Source of the DNA: a virus
IMG/VR virus record: IMGVR_UViG_3300029787_000267
Location: 1 to 26,927 of that record
Direction: 5' to 3' (one strand)
DNA length: 26,927 nt
Part shown: positions 17,966 to 24,213 of the stretch, piece by piece
How positions within the stretch are numbered: the stretch's first letter is position 1
Layout of the letters: every line of letters begins with the position of its first letter
Notes under the pieces: generated by a model
The model's input: only the letters and a program-made list of their open reading frames with translations
What the model was told of the DNA's origin: nothing
The model's database searches: none
Program-made: the position numbers and the translations under genes

Positions 17966-18667
17966 ATGAAACATATATTAAGTTTATTTACATTAGTGTT
18001 TTTATTAGGTTGTGCAACTTCACAAGTTGAAGCTCAATCAGGTAAAACAAAAGTTCAATCTAAAATAGCATCATACGAAGCAGAAAAAACTCTTGATGAT
18101 ATTAAATGGTATGACGGAGAACCAGAAGGAATACAATTAATTCAGATTAAAGTATCTGAAAATATTTTAAATGCATATCCAGAACTTCGTGATAAACGAG
18201 TTGGGTTCGGTATGACTAATAGAATTATTGAGGTATTGGAAGAAGCAGGTCGTTTTTATTTCGTAGAAGAAAAAGATGAAGTTATTAATAAAATGGTTAA
18301 AGAGTGGGAACGAAGTGTTAGTGGATTATTGGAAGAAGAATTAAATGTCGGTAAGTTCGCAACAACTAAATGGTTTGCTTATGCAGAAATTTATGACTTC
18401 GCAGTGTCTAATCAAGAAGAAATCGTTAGAAGAAAAGCAAAATTAAAAAATACAACTATGGTTGGTATCCAAGTTCGTTTAGTAAATGTAGAAACAGGTA
18501 GATACATTACAGGTAGTGGATTAGGAACAAGTGCAAAAGAAGGTGAAGGAGTATTGAAAAACCTTGATATGTCATTTGACCAATCAACCGTATCATTTGC
18601 AACAACAGGCGCAGTAATCACTGCGGTAGCAAATGTATTGAGAAGATTAGAGAAAAGAGGTTGGTAA
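17966..18667 (+). CDS. CsgG-like outer-membrane lipoprotein
   Basis: 233 residues. An N-terminal lipoprotein signal (LSLFTLVFLLGC, Cys16 as lipid site) is followed by a Ser/Gln-rich linker. The body fits the CsgG fold: VGFGMTNRIIEVLEEAGRFYFVEEKDEVINKM (about 72-103), the strand-rich WFAYAEIYDFAV, then GIQVRLVNVETGRYITGSGLGTS (about 166-188, compare AVNLRVVNVSTGEIL in E. coli CsgG) and a final helix FATTGAVITAVANVLRRLEK. CsgG forms the outer-membrane pore of the curli (type VIII) secretion system. This protein is shorter than E. coli CsgG (277) and the regions of its two membrane hairpins look reduced, so pore formation is uncertain. GAGGAG lies 6 bases upstream of the start; the stop overlaps the next ATG. 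Confidence 0.75.
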   Translation: MKHILSLFTLVFLLGCATSQVEAQSGKTKVQSKIASYEAEKTLDDIKWYDGEPEGIQLIQIKVSENILNAYPELRDKRVGFGMTNRIIEVLEEAGRFYFVEEKDEVINKMVKEWERSVSGLLEEELNVGKFATTKWFAYAEIYDFAVSNQEEIVRRKAKLKNTTMVGIQVRLVNVETGRYITGSGLGTSAKEGEGVLKNLDMSFDQSTVSFATTGAVITAVANVLRRLEKRGW

Positions 18668-18849
18668 TGTGGGGTTTTGGGAATAAAAAAGAAGAACCTA
18701 AAAAAGAAGAAACCAAAGTAGTAAAACAAGAGACTAAATCAAACAACCAAGAAAGAAAAGTTGGAGATGAGTGGATTGGAGAGTTTTCCAAAACAAAAGT
18801 TAAGTTTCTTTATAGTGGACCAGTAGGTGAGTATCCGGGTTGGAAGTAA
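18667..18849 (+). CDS. small basic/acidic linker-like hypothetical protein
   Basis: 60 residues from the ATG at 18667, which overlaps the previous stop by one base; a TTG at 18661 would add two residues but lies inside the preceding gene without better signal. Residues about 8-32 are a low-complexity Lys/Glu run (NKKEEPKKEETKVVKQE), and the rest is VGDEWIGEFSKTKVKFLYSGPVGEYPGWK, a small folded-looking end rich in Gly and aromatics. No signal peptide. Unrecognised; placed between a CsgG-like lipoprotein and a barrel candidate. Confidence 0.6.
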   Translation: MWGFGNKKEEPKKEETKVVKQETKSNNQERKVGDEWIGEFSKTKVKFLYSGPVGEYPGWK

Positions 18850-18854
18850 AATGA

Positions 18855-19841
18855 ATGAAATGGTTTTTAACAATATTATTATTAGGTAGTCTTTACGGAC
18901 AAGGTTTTGGTTATAATTATATAGACCCTTGTAATCAACAAGCGGTAAATCTTAATTATTCAACTGAAACAACAGCTAATGGATTTTGGGTAACTTATTA
19001 CAACCAAAGAGCATTTTTTACTTGGACACAAGTAGCAGACGGAACACTACAAGCTTGGACCCAACAAGTTTATAGTGATTTTGAAAAATTATTTCCTTGT
19101 GCGGTTAACATCGCAGAGGAAGCATTAGCATCAGCTAATACGATTAATTTAGCAGATGAGTTAGAAAGGGAAGACGAGGAAGACATTGGAGCTTCGGAAC
19201 CAAGTTTTATCGGTGGTGATATTGTTAACACCTTTTACGATTATGGTTCAGTAGCTACATTTAATTCAGTTTATACGAGAGAAAATTTTGATTTAACTCA
19301 AGAGTTTAATTATACATTAAACATTACTTTAGATTTAAAAAAAGTATTAGGTTTGTATGGTAATACAAGAAAGTTTAAAGACAAAAGACAGAATGCTTTT
19401 TGGAATGCAGGAGCATTATATTACAGAACTTTTGAGGGTAGTGATTGGTTAATCACAGGTAATTACGGAAAAGTAATTCGTAATGATATTAGACAAGTTG
19501 GATTATTAAGTTCATCTATTGGTCAAATATCAAAAGAAAACTTTTTAAATTTAAATATGATGTATGGGTATAGATTACCAATACCAATACGAGATAACAC
19601 AATATTTTTACAGACTTTTGTAAGTTATACATTATTTAGATATTTTGAGGGTTTAAAAACAGAAAACAAATATTTATTATTAGAAAGTCCTATATTGATT
19701 TATCCAGGTGCAAGTATTGATATAAACTTTACCGAAACATTCAAGATGAATTTTGGATTTTATGTCGGATACAACACATTAGTAAACGATATAGGCGAGA
19801 GAAACATAAGTTATTCCATTGTATTTGGAACAAACTTTTAG
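18855..19841 (+). CDS. putative outer-membrane beta-barrel protein
   Basis: 328 residues. Signal peptide KWFLTILLLGSLYG with predicted cut before Q16. The N-terminal mature part (about 16-95) has two cysteines (DPCNQQ and FPCAVN) that could form a disulfide, with YYNQRAFFTWTQVADGTLQAWTQQVY between them. An acidic linker (LADELEREDEEDIGASEP) leads to about 200 residues of alternating strands (FNYTLNITLDLKKVLG, NLNMMYGYRLPIP, IFLQTFVSYTLFRYF, FKMNFGFYVGYNTLV) ending SYSIVFGTNF, a C-terminal Phe as in outer-membrane proteins. The ATG at 18855 is chosen because it gives the signal peptide; the ATG at 18851 is in another, short frame. Role unknown; it sits between two CsgG-like genes. Confidence 0.7.
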   Translation: MKWFLTILLLGSLYGQGFGYNYIDPCNQQAVNLNYSTETTANGFWVTYYNQRAFFTWTQVADGTLQAWTQQVYSDFEKLFPCAVNIAEEALASANTINLADELEREDEEDIGASEPSFIGGDIVNTFYDYGSVATFNSVYTRENFDLTQEFNYTLNITLDLKKVLGLYGNTRKFKDKRQNAFWNAGALYYRTFEGSDWLITGNYGKVIRNDIRQVGLLSSSIGQISKENFLNLNMMYGYRLPIPIRDNTIFLQTFVSYTLFRYFEGLKTENKYLLLESPILIYPGASIDINFTETFKMNFGFYVGYNTLVNDIGERNISYSIVFGTNF

Positions 19842-19850
19842 GAGATAAAA

Positions 19851-20366
19851 ATGAAGAAACTATGGTCAATCATATTACTAATTGGATTAGTAAACGCACA
19901 AATGCCAGAACCAACAATGGTAGGTCAAGATAAACTACAAGTTCCAACTTTGTCAATTAACAATTTTGTTAATCAAGCAGAGATTGAGGGATTAGAAGAC
20001 TCAAGAGTTTTCTTAGGTATTTCAAATATACTTACAGAAAATGTAATGGATTCAAGATACGACTTGGTAGAACAAGATTCAGATTTTGAATTAACAGCAA
20101 GAGTAATTTATCTTGGAAGACCAAGAACATCTACAACATTTCTTGGATTGTTTAGAAGAGAAACCACTACAACAGAAGTTCGTGTAGTTGTTGAATTGAG
20201 AAACAAAAAAACAGGTCAAGTAGTAAGTGGTAATGGAATAGGAACTATTGATAGAGAGATTAGTTCCACGGGGTTTCAGATAAACGAAGAATTACCTTTT
20301 GATAGAAGTGAACTCGGTGGAGCACTGAAAGAGGCGATAGGTAATGCGGTTCAAGAAATATTATAA
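19851..20366 (+). CDS. second CsgG-like secreted protein
   Basis: 171 residues. Signal peptide KKLWSIILLIGLVNA, predicted cut before Q17, no lipobox. The mature part resembles the CsgG fold: LQVPTLSINNF (first strand), RVFLGISNILTENVMDSRYDLVEQDSDFELTARVIYLG (about 62-99) and VRVVVELRNKKTGQVVSGNGIGTIDRE (about 117-143), then a final helix ELGGALKEAIGNAVQEI. The VVSGNGIGT segment parallels ITGSGLGTS of the lipoprotein gene at 17966, so the two may be distant paralogues or partners. AGGAG 8 bases before the ATG. The 3' end overlaps the next gene by 23 bases in another frame. The family call is from fold pattern and is moderate. Confidence 0.65.
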   Translation: MKKLWSIILLIGLVNAQMPEPTMVGQDKLQVPTLSINNFVNQAEIEGLEDSRVFLGISNILTENVMDSRYDLVEQDSDFELTARVIYLGRPRTSTTFLGLFRRETTTTEVRVVVELRNKKTGQVVSGNGIGTIDREISSTGFQINEELPFDRSELGGALKEAIGNAVQEIL

Positions 20367-21060
20367 AGATATACTTTCTTTAATAGCATCACTATCATTA
20401 TTAGGTACGGTTTATTTTGTAAATCACTATGATATAAAACAATTATATCGTGAGTTTGCTACATTGAGATTGAAAGTTCAATCCCAAGAAAAAACAATCA
20501 ACACTTTAAATGATAGAGTTGATTTATTAGCAAAACAAAATCAAGATTTACTATACGAATTACGAGAGCACAATGAAACTCGTGGTAGTGAAAATTCTTT
20601 ACTATTAGAAAGATTACAAGACTTGGAATATAAGGTTGAAGTTTTGTCTATGAAAAATACTTTGTCAAGTGGTAAGGTATTCAATGATAGATTTGAATTT
20701 ACAGATAAACAAGTCAATCGTGTAGGTCAATATGAAACCAAAGGACAAGTATTGGTTGCTTGGAAAGATGATTACTTAACAACTAAAAAAGTAAATGTCA
20801 ATACAATCGGTGAAATAAATGTTGTTCCAAAGATAAAAAAGCTTGACAAAGACGAATTTGTTTCGTATATTGATGAGAGTTATTTAGGTGGTATAATTAT
20901 ACGTGGACAAGGAGAAGTTCAAAAAATAGAACCACCAAGAAATCAATTTAGTTTTGGACCTTTTATCGGCGTTGCGTATAACGGAGTCACTGGTTTAACT
21001 GAACCGATTGTCGGCATTGGAGTTTCATATAATTTAATAAAAGTATGGGATTGGAGATGA
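20344..21060 (+). CDS. membrane-anchored coiled-coil protein, spanin-like
   Basis: 238 residues, starting inside the preceding gene (23-base overlap). One N-terminal membrane helix (about 11-26, LSLIASLSLLGTVYFV) flanked by basic residues, then a long coiled coil (about 30-100: LYREFATLRLKVQSQEKTINTLNDRVDLLAKQ and on), then a small beta domain (about 125-200) and a Gly/aromatic-rich C-terminus (SFGPFIGVAYNGVTGLTEPIVGIGVSYNLIKVW) of the kind seen in outer-membrane or spanin-like phage proteins. Such a chain could reach from inner to outer membrane. No endolysin or holin is visible in this window to confirm lysis. Unrecognised family; role inferred from architecture. Confidence 0.68.
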   Translation: MRFKKYYKDILSLIASLSLLGTVYFVNHYDIKQLYREFATLRLKVQSQEKTINTLNDRVDLLAKQNQDLLYELREHNETRGSENSLLLERLQDLEYKVEVLSMKNTLSSGKVFNDRFEFTDKQVNRVGQYETKGQVLVAWKDDYLTTKKVNVNTIGEINVVPKIKKLDKDEFVSYIDESYLGGIIIRGQGEVQKIEPPRNQFSFGPFIGVAYNGVTGLTEPIVGIGVSYNLIKVWDWR

Positions 21061-21137
21061 TTAATTTTTTAATAGGTGTAATGGTCGTGGTATCATTAGC
21101 AACCATTTATGTATGGTTCAGAGAGACAAATGATTAA
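21057..21137 (+). CDS. 26-residue single-helix membrane peptide
   Basis: ATG overlaps the previous stop (GATGA) and the stop overlaps the start of the next gene. Almost the whole peptide is one hydrophobic helix (NFLIGVMVVVSLATIYVWF) with a charged tail RETND. Real coding use is plausible because of the double overlap, but a peptide this short cannot be proven by sequence alone. Confidence 0.42.
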   Translation: MINFLIGVMVVVSLATIYVWFRETND

Positions 21138-21339
21138 AATAGAATTTGCAAATGGAAATCAAACAATTACAAAGGTTTGTAATCATTGTGGTTGTCATAT
21201 AGATAATCTTCAGGTGGAAGATATTATGGTTAAACCACCAGATGTCGGATTAACATTTAGAGATAAAAACGGAAACGAAATAACAAGAACAGAATTACCA
21301 AATGATTTAAAAGAATGTCAATGTGAGAATTGTGAATGA
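21130..21339 (+). CDS. small zinc-ribbon-like protein
   Basis: 69 residues from the ATG at 21130, which has GAGAGA a few bases upstream; an in-frame ATG at 21109 would add seven residues but lies inside the membrane-peptide frame. Cysteines pair as CNHCGCH (C17, C20, C22) and CQCENC (C63, C65, C68), as in small treble-clef or ribbon proteins that bind zinc. Between them is a beta-hairpin region with PPDVGLTFRDKNGNE. No family recognised; nucleic-acid binding or a host-protein adaptor are possible. Stop and next ATG overlap (GAATGA at 21336). Confidence 0.68.
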   Translation: MIKIEFANGNQTITKVCNHCGCHIDNLQVEDIMVKPPDVGLTFRDKNGNEITRTELPNDLKECQCENCE

Positions 21340-21731
21340 TTAAATTAGAAACATTATTAGAAAAACATCCAGATGATATTGATTCAACTTCTGGTGTGGT
21401 TATAGAACACGATAATAAAATACTCGTTATGAAAAAAGCAGAGGGTAATTACTCTATTCCAAAAGGACATATGCGTAAAGGTGAAACACCAAGAGAAGCA
21501 ATGCATAGAGAACTAAAAGAAGAAACACAAATCACATTACCAACAGAACCTAATTTTCTATACAAGATAGAAAGACCAATAGAAAAGGGTGGTAATTTTA
21601 TGTATGTGTTTCATTATGAATCAGACAAAGAATTAACACCAACACTTGACCACGAACACACAGACTTTGGGTATTATAAAAAAGATGAAATGCCAGAGGA
21701 TATTTACTATTTAAGGAAGTTTTTAAAATGA
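21336..21731 (+). CDS. Nudix hydrolase
   Basis: 131 residues. The Nudix box is nearly complete: G44-HMRKG-E50-TPREAMH-R58-E59-L-K-E62-E63-TQI66, where the usual Gly near the end is Gln65. SGVVIEHDNKILVMKKAEGNYSIPKGH before it is the standard strand pair. Nudix enzymes hydrolyse nucleoside diphosphates linked to another group; phage members act on damaged or signalling nucleotides, dinucleoside polyphosphates or mRNA caps/NAD ends. Substrate cannot be predicted from the sequence. Four-base overlaps with both neighbours show tight coupling with the zinc-ribbon and metallopeptidase genes. Confidence 0.9.
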   Translation: MIKLETLLEKHPDDIDSTSGVVIEHDNKILVMKKAEGNYSIPKGHMRKGETPREAMHRELKEETQITLPTEPNFLYKIERPIEKGGNFMYVFHYESDKELTPTLDHEHTDFGYYKKDEMPEDIYYLRKFLK

Positions 21732-22123
21732 AAAAACACTTAACAGAAATACATCAATTATTAGAAAGAACAGATTTACTATTCGTGGCTTCTGAATTAG
21801 TTAAACACTACAAACTTAAATCAAAAGTAAAGTTTGGAACATTTAAAAAAGAACAAGGTGGTTATAATTGGGATACAGACGAAATAAGATTAAAAAAGTT
21901 TTATCCAAGTGTTGATGAGTTTATCATTACGGTTTTACACGAAATACATCACGCAATCCAAGTTGATAAATATGGTAGAAAGAAATTTATTAAGAAATAT
22001 CAACAAGCAAGTAATATGGCTGAGTTAGATGGATTGGATAGATACCTTGCAAATAAATGGGAAAAGAAAGCTGAGAATTGGGCTCAACAAGAATATCGTA
22101 AAAAATGGAAAAGTAAGTTTTAA
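21728..22123 (+). CDS. HExxH zinc metallopeptidase-like protein
   Basis: 131 residues. VLHEIHHAIQVDKYG (H71, E72, H75) is a zincin catalytic motif. The segment ahead (GTFKKEQGGYNWDTDEIRLKKFYPSVDEFIITVLHE) resembles small SprT/IrrE-type or DUF-type peptidases where strands lead to the active helix. A third ligand could be Glu in AELDGLDRYLANKWEKKAENWAQQE, as gluzincins use, or a His not seen here. Cytoplasmic, no signal peptide. Target unknown. Last gene of the transcription unit; an AT-only hairpin follows. Confidence 0.72.
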   Translation: MKKHLTEIHQLLERTDLLFVASELVKHYKLKSKVKFGTFKKEQGGYNWDTDEIRLKKFYPSVDEFIITVLHEIHHAIQVDKYGRKKFIKKYQQASNMAELDGLDRYLANKWEKKAENWAQQEYRKKWKSKF

Positions 22124-22175
22124 ACTAGTATAATTTTCCCTTTCGTTCTACCTACCTACAACAATATATATCTCT

Positions 22176-22203
22176 AAAAATAATAAAAATCAATTATTTT
22201 TTT
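22176..22203 (+). terminator. possible weak AT-only hairpin terminator
   Basis: AAAAATAAT (22176-22184) and ATTATTTTT (22193-22201) are perfect inverted repeats with an 8-base loop, ending in a T run. It lies between the metallopeptidase gene and the promoter-like element at 22239, where a unit boundary is expected. The stem has no G or C, so it would be weak, and AT-rich sequence yields such repeats by chance. Confidence 0.28.
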
Positions 22204-22238
22204 CCAAAATAAAAAAAAATTCATTTTAGAAGTTTTAT

Positions 22239-22254
22239 CTTATATTTATTAATG
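22239..22254 (+). promoter_or_regulatory. putative phage promoter element, leaderless gene
   Basis: The same 16 bases as at 10041-10056 (CTTATATTTATTAATG), at the end of the longest gap of the window (132 bases). The ATG of the nuclease gene follows only two bases later (22256), and an in-frame stop at 22250-22252 excludes an earlier start. If TATATTTA (22241-22248) acts as a -10/-7 box, transcription would begin at or next to the A of the ATG, so the mRNA would be leaderless. The other 100 bases of the gap hold a pyrimidine-rich stretch and A/T runs but no further gene. Confidence 0.42.
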
Positions 22255-22255
22255 T

Positions 22256-22600
22256 ATGAAAACTCGTTCAGCCAAGAATAAAGGTAAAAGGTTACAAAAT
22301 GATGTTCGTGATTTAATCTTAGAAACCTTCACAGAATTAGAACCAGATGATGTTCGTTCAACTACTATGGGAGATAGTGGTGAAGATGTTCTATTATCAC
22401 CGGCAGCTCGTAAGTTATTCCCATTTTCAGTAGAGTGTAAAAACCAAGAAAAACTTAACATATGGAGTTCATTAGAACAAGCAGAAGATAACGCTGGTCC
22501 ACACATACCTTTATTGGTATTCAAAAGAAATCGTAGTAAAACATACATATCAATGGAAATAAACGATTTAATCAAAATATTAAATGACAAAGAAAAATAA
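22256..22600 (+). CDS. PD-(D/E)XK-type nuclease
   Basis: 114 residues. RSAKNKGKRLQNDVRDLI at the N-terminus, then STTMGDSGEDVLLSPAARKLFPFSVECKNQEKLNIW (about 35-70) hold the core motifs: E43-D44 and the E60-C-K62 signature with Q64, the order expected in small phage nucleases of the restriction-endonuclease/resolvase fold. PLLVFKRNRSKTYISM (about 85-100) would be the last core strand. I recall the same pattern from other large phages where it is called a hypothetical nuclease or recombination protein. Cleavage of branched or damaged DNA is likely; exact substrate unknown. No ribosome binding site precedes the ATG (see the promoter entry). First gene of the DNA-metabolism unit. Confidence 0.78.
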   Translation: MKTRSAKNKGKRLQNDVRDLILETFTELEPDDVRSTTMGDSGEDVLLSPAARKLFPFSVECKNQEKLNIWSSLEQAEDNAGPHIPLLVFKRNRSKTYISMEINDLIKILNDKEK

Positions 22601-22733
22601 ATCAATATACGATTCAGGAACCACAAAAGGTAGTGCACCAAGAACTTCTGATAGAAAAAGATACGAGGACAATTTTGACAAAATATTTAGAAAAAAGGAC
22701 AAAGATGGAAAAAGAAAAAGTAGTAATAGTTAG
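22584..22733 (+). CDS. small very basic phage protein overlapping both neighbours
   Basis: 49 residues, overlapping the nuclease end by 17 bases and the nucleotidyltransferase start by 29. Sequence TKKNKSIYDSGTTKGSAPRTSDRKRYEDNFDKIF then a Lys/Arg-rich tail (RKKDKDGKRKSSNS). The SAPRTSDRKRYEDNFDKIF portion reads like a folded conserved peptide and the basic tail may bind nucleic acid. It fills what would otherwise be a 104-base gap, which supports it being translated. Not recognised. Confidence 0.55.
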   Translation: MTKKNKSIYDSGTTKGSAPRTSDRKRYEDNFDKIFRKKDKDGKRKSSNS

Positions 22734-23136
22734 TGGATACTTTGACCCACTACACGTCGGACATTTAGAATATTTACAAATGGCGAGTCAATTAGGTGAT
22801 AAGTTATTAGTGATTATCAATAATGACGAACAAGCAAAACTAAAAAAAGGTGAGTCTTTTATGAACGAAAGAGATAGAATGGAAATCCTTTTTGCTTTAG
22901 AGTGTGTAGATGAAGTATTGATAAGTTGTGATGAAGACGCATCAGTTTGTAAATCCATAGAATTAGCAGCTCAGTTTAAACCAATGGCACATTTAATCTT
23001 TGCAAAGGGTGGAGATAGAAACTTCGGTGAAGTACCAGAAGTTGATGTTTGTGAAAAACTTGGTATAGAAATGGTTGATAATTTGGGTGAAAAGATTCGT
23101 TCATCATCTGAATACACTGGTCTAAAACAAATATGA
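22705..23136 (+). CDS. cytidylyltransferase-like nucleotidyltransferase
   Basis: 143 residues from the ATG at 22705, preceded by AAGGAC; an open frame back to 22633 has no ribosome binding site and would disrupt the family N-terminus. VVIVSGYFDPLHVGHLEYLQMA carries the HxGH motif (H17-V-G-H20) of the cytidylyltransferase superfamily, KGESFMNERDRMEILFALECVDEVL follows, and RSSSEYTG (near 132-139) matches the second motif (usually ISTT/RSSS). Relatives include glycerol-3-phosphate cytidylyltransferase, HldE/RfaE2 and NMN adenylyltransferase. Without the substrate pocket I cannot choose; a role in modifying surface sugars or NAD metabolism is possible. Confidence 0.88.
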   Translation: MEKEKVVIVSGYFDPLHVGHLEYLQMASQLGDKLLVIINNDEQAKLKKGESFMNERDRMEILFALECVDEVLISCDEDASVCKSIELAAQFKPMAHLIFAKGGDRNFGEVPEVDVCEKLGIEMVDNLGEKIRSSSEYTGLKQI

Positions 23137-23285
23137 GTTCAGACGAATTTATAATAGCAGTTAAGTCTATTGATATATTGAAGAAAAAAATGGAAGAACA
23201 TAAAGATATGCCAGTTCCAGAAACAAAAGATTTGTGGAAGTATAGAAGATTTCGTAAAGTAAAATTAAATAAAAATGAATATTGA
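23133..23285 (+). CDS. small hypothetical protein
   Basis: 50 residues; its ATG overlaps the nucleotidyltransferase stop by four bases (ATGA) and its stop lies ten bases inside the primase gene. Charged helix (SSDEFIIAVKSIDILKKKMEE), a Pro-containing turn (MPVPETKDLW) and a basic end (KYRRFRKVKLNKNEY). Not recognised. The overlaps on both sides make it a credible gene. Confidence 0.55.
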   Translation: MSSDEFIIAVKSIDILKKKMEEHKDMPVPETKDLWKYRRFRKVKLNKNEY

Positions 23286-24213
23286 ACTAATACAATTAAT
23301 AGACAAAGTGTTGAACTCAAAAGGTCAATCATTAAGTAAAGCCAATGAGTATATGTGGTGGAGTCCTTTTGTATCACATCACAAACCTAAACTACAAGTC
23401 AATATCCAAACGGGTAAATGGCATTGTTGGGTAAGTAATCAAGGTGGACACAACTTATATCAATTATTTAAAAAAGTTGGTGCGGGATATCAAGACTTTA
23501 AAGAACTAAATGAATTACTTGGAGATACATCTTTTTATCAGAAAGAAGATAATAAAAAATCAGAAGTAATACAATTACCAAAAGAATTTAAATCACTATC
23601 AGATGATACCGATACATCTATCATTAAACAACACGCACTAATGTTTTTAAGAAAAAGAGGTATTGACAAAGAACACATAACAAGATATAATTTAGGATAT
23701 TGTTCAGAGGGTATATATAACAACAGAGTGATTATACCGAGTTATGATTCAGACGGCAAGTTAAATTATTTTGTCGGACGAGACTTTTATAACTCAAATT
23801 TCAAATACAAGAACCCACCATTTCCAAAAGATGTAGTCGGATTTGACCTATATGTTAATTGGTCATTACCGATAGTTTTGGTAGAGGGTGTGTTTGATGC
23901 TATGAGTATAAAAGGCAACGCAATACCGTTGTTCGGAAAAAGTATTTTACCTAAGTTAGAAAAGAAGATTACGGAAAAACGAGTTAACTCTATATTTATT
24001 GTTTTAGACGGAGATGCTTTTAACGATGCTATCCAAATGGTTGAGAAGTTTACCGACAATGGTATTTCGGTTAACTTTGTTAAGTTGGACGGAAAAGACC
24101 CCAACGATTTAGGTTATCGTCAAATGATTGATAAAATCCACGAAGCAGTTCCGATGAATTTTAAAACATTAATGGAAATGAAATTATATGGAAAACAATA
24201 CTTGGCAAATTGA
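23275..24213 (+). CDS. DnaG-type DNA primase (TOPRIM)
   Basis: 312 residues. N-terminal region (NEYMWWSPFVSHHKPKLQVNIQTGKWHCWVSNQGGHNLYQLF, about 25-66) aligns with the zinc-binding domain of DnaG-family primases, but only one Cys of the usual CHC2 set is present; His35, His36, His49 and His59 surround it, so zinc binding may be altered or lost. FLRKRGIDKEHITRYNLGYCSEG and RVIIPSYDSDGKLNYFVGR follow as in DnaG. The TOPRIM domain holds VEG (V203-E204-G205, in IVLVEGVFDAMS) and DGD (D245-G-D247, in IVLDGDAFNDA). It makes RNA primers for the lagging strand; the matching helicase is not in this window. In T4 this job is done by gp61, which this gene resembles in role rather than proven homology. 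Confidence 0.87.
   Translation: MNIELIQLIDKVLNSKGQSLSKANEYMWWSPFVSHHKPKLQVNIQTGKWHCWVSNQGGHNLYQLFKKVGAGYQDFKELNELLGDTSFYQKEDNKKSEVIQLPKEFKSLSDDTDTSIIKQHALMFLRKRGIDKEHITRYNLGYCSEGIYNNRVIIPSYDSDGKLNYFVGRDFYNSNFKYKNPPFPKDVVGFDLYVNWSLPIVLVEGVFDAMSIKGNAIPLFGKSILPKLEKKITEKRVNSIFIVLDGDAFNDAIQMVEKFTDNGISVNFVKLDGKDPNDLGYRQMIDKIHEAVPMNFKTLMEMKLYGKQYLAN

Noticed and set aside
18851-18886. ATG at 18851 as start of the barrel gene
   Set aside because: It opens a different frame that stops after about 12 codons; the ATG at 18855 gives a proper signal peptide.
22129-22134. TATAAT, a sigma-70-like -10 box
   Set aside because: No matching -35 word at the right distance; such words are frequent here, and it is over 120 bases from the next gene.
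22633-22704. Longer start for the nucleotidyltransferase
   Set aside because: The extra 24 residues have no ribosome binding site and precede the standard N-terminal strand; AAGGAC before the ATG at 22705 fits better, and the region is explained by the overlapping 49-residue gene.
19667-24002. Extra promoter-like words inside genes (near 19667 and 23990)
   Set aside because: They match only part of the core, encode ordinary residues of the genes they lie in, and have no gene start downstream at a fitting distance.
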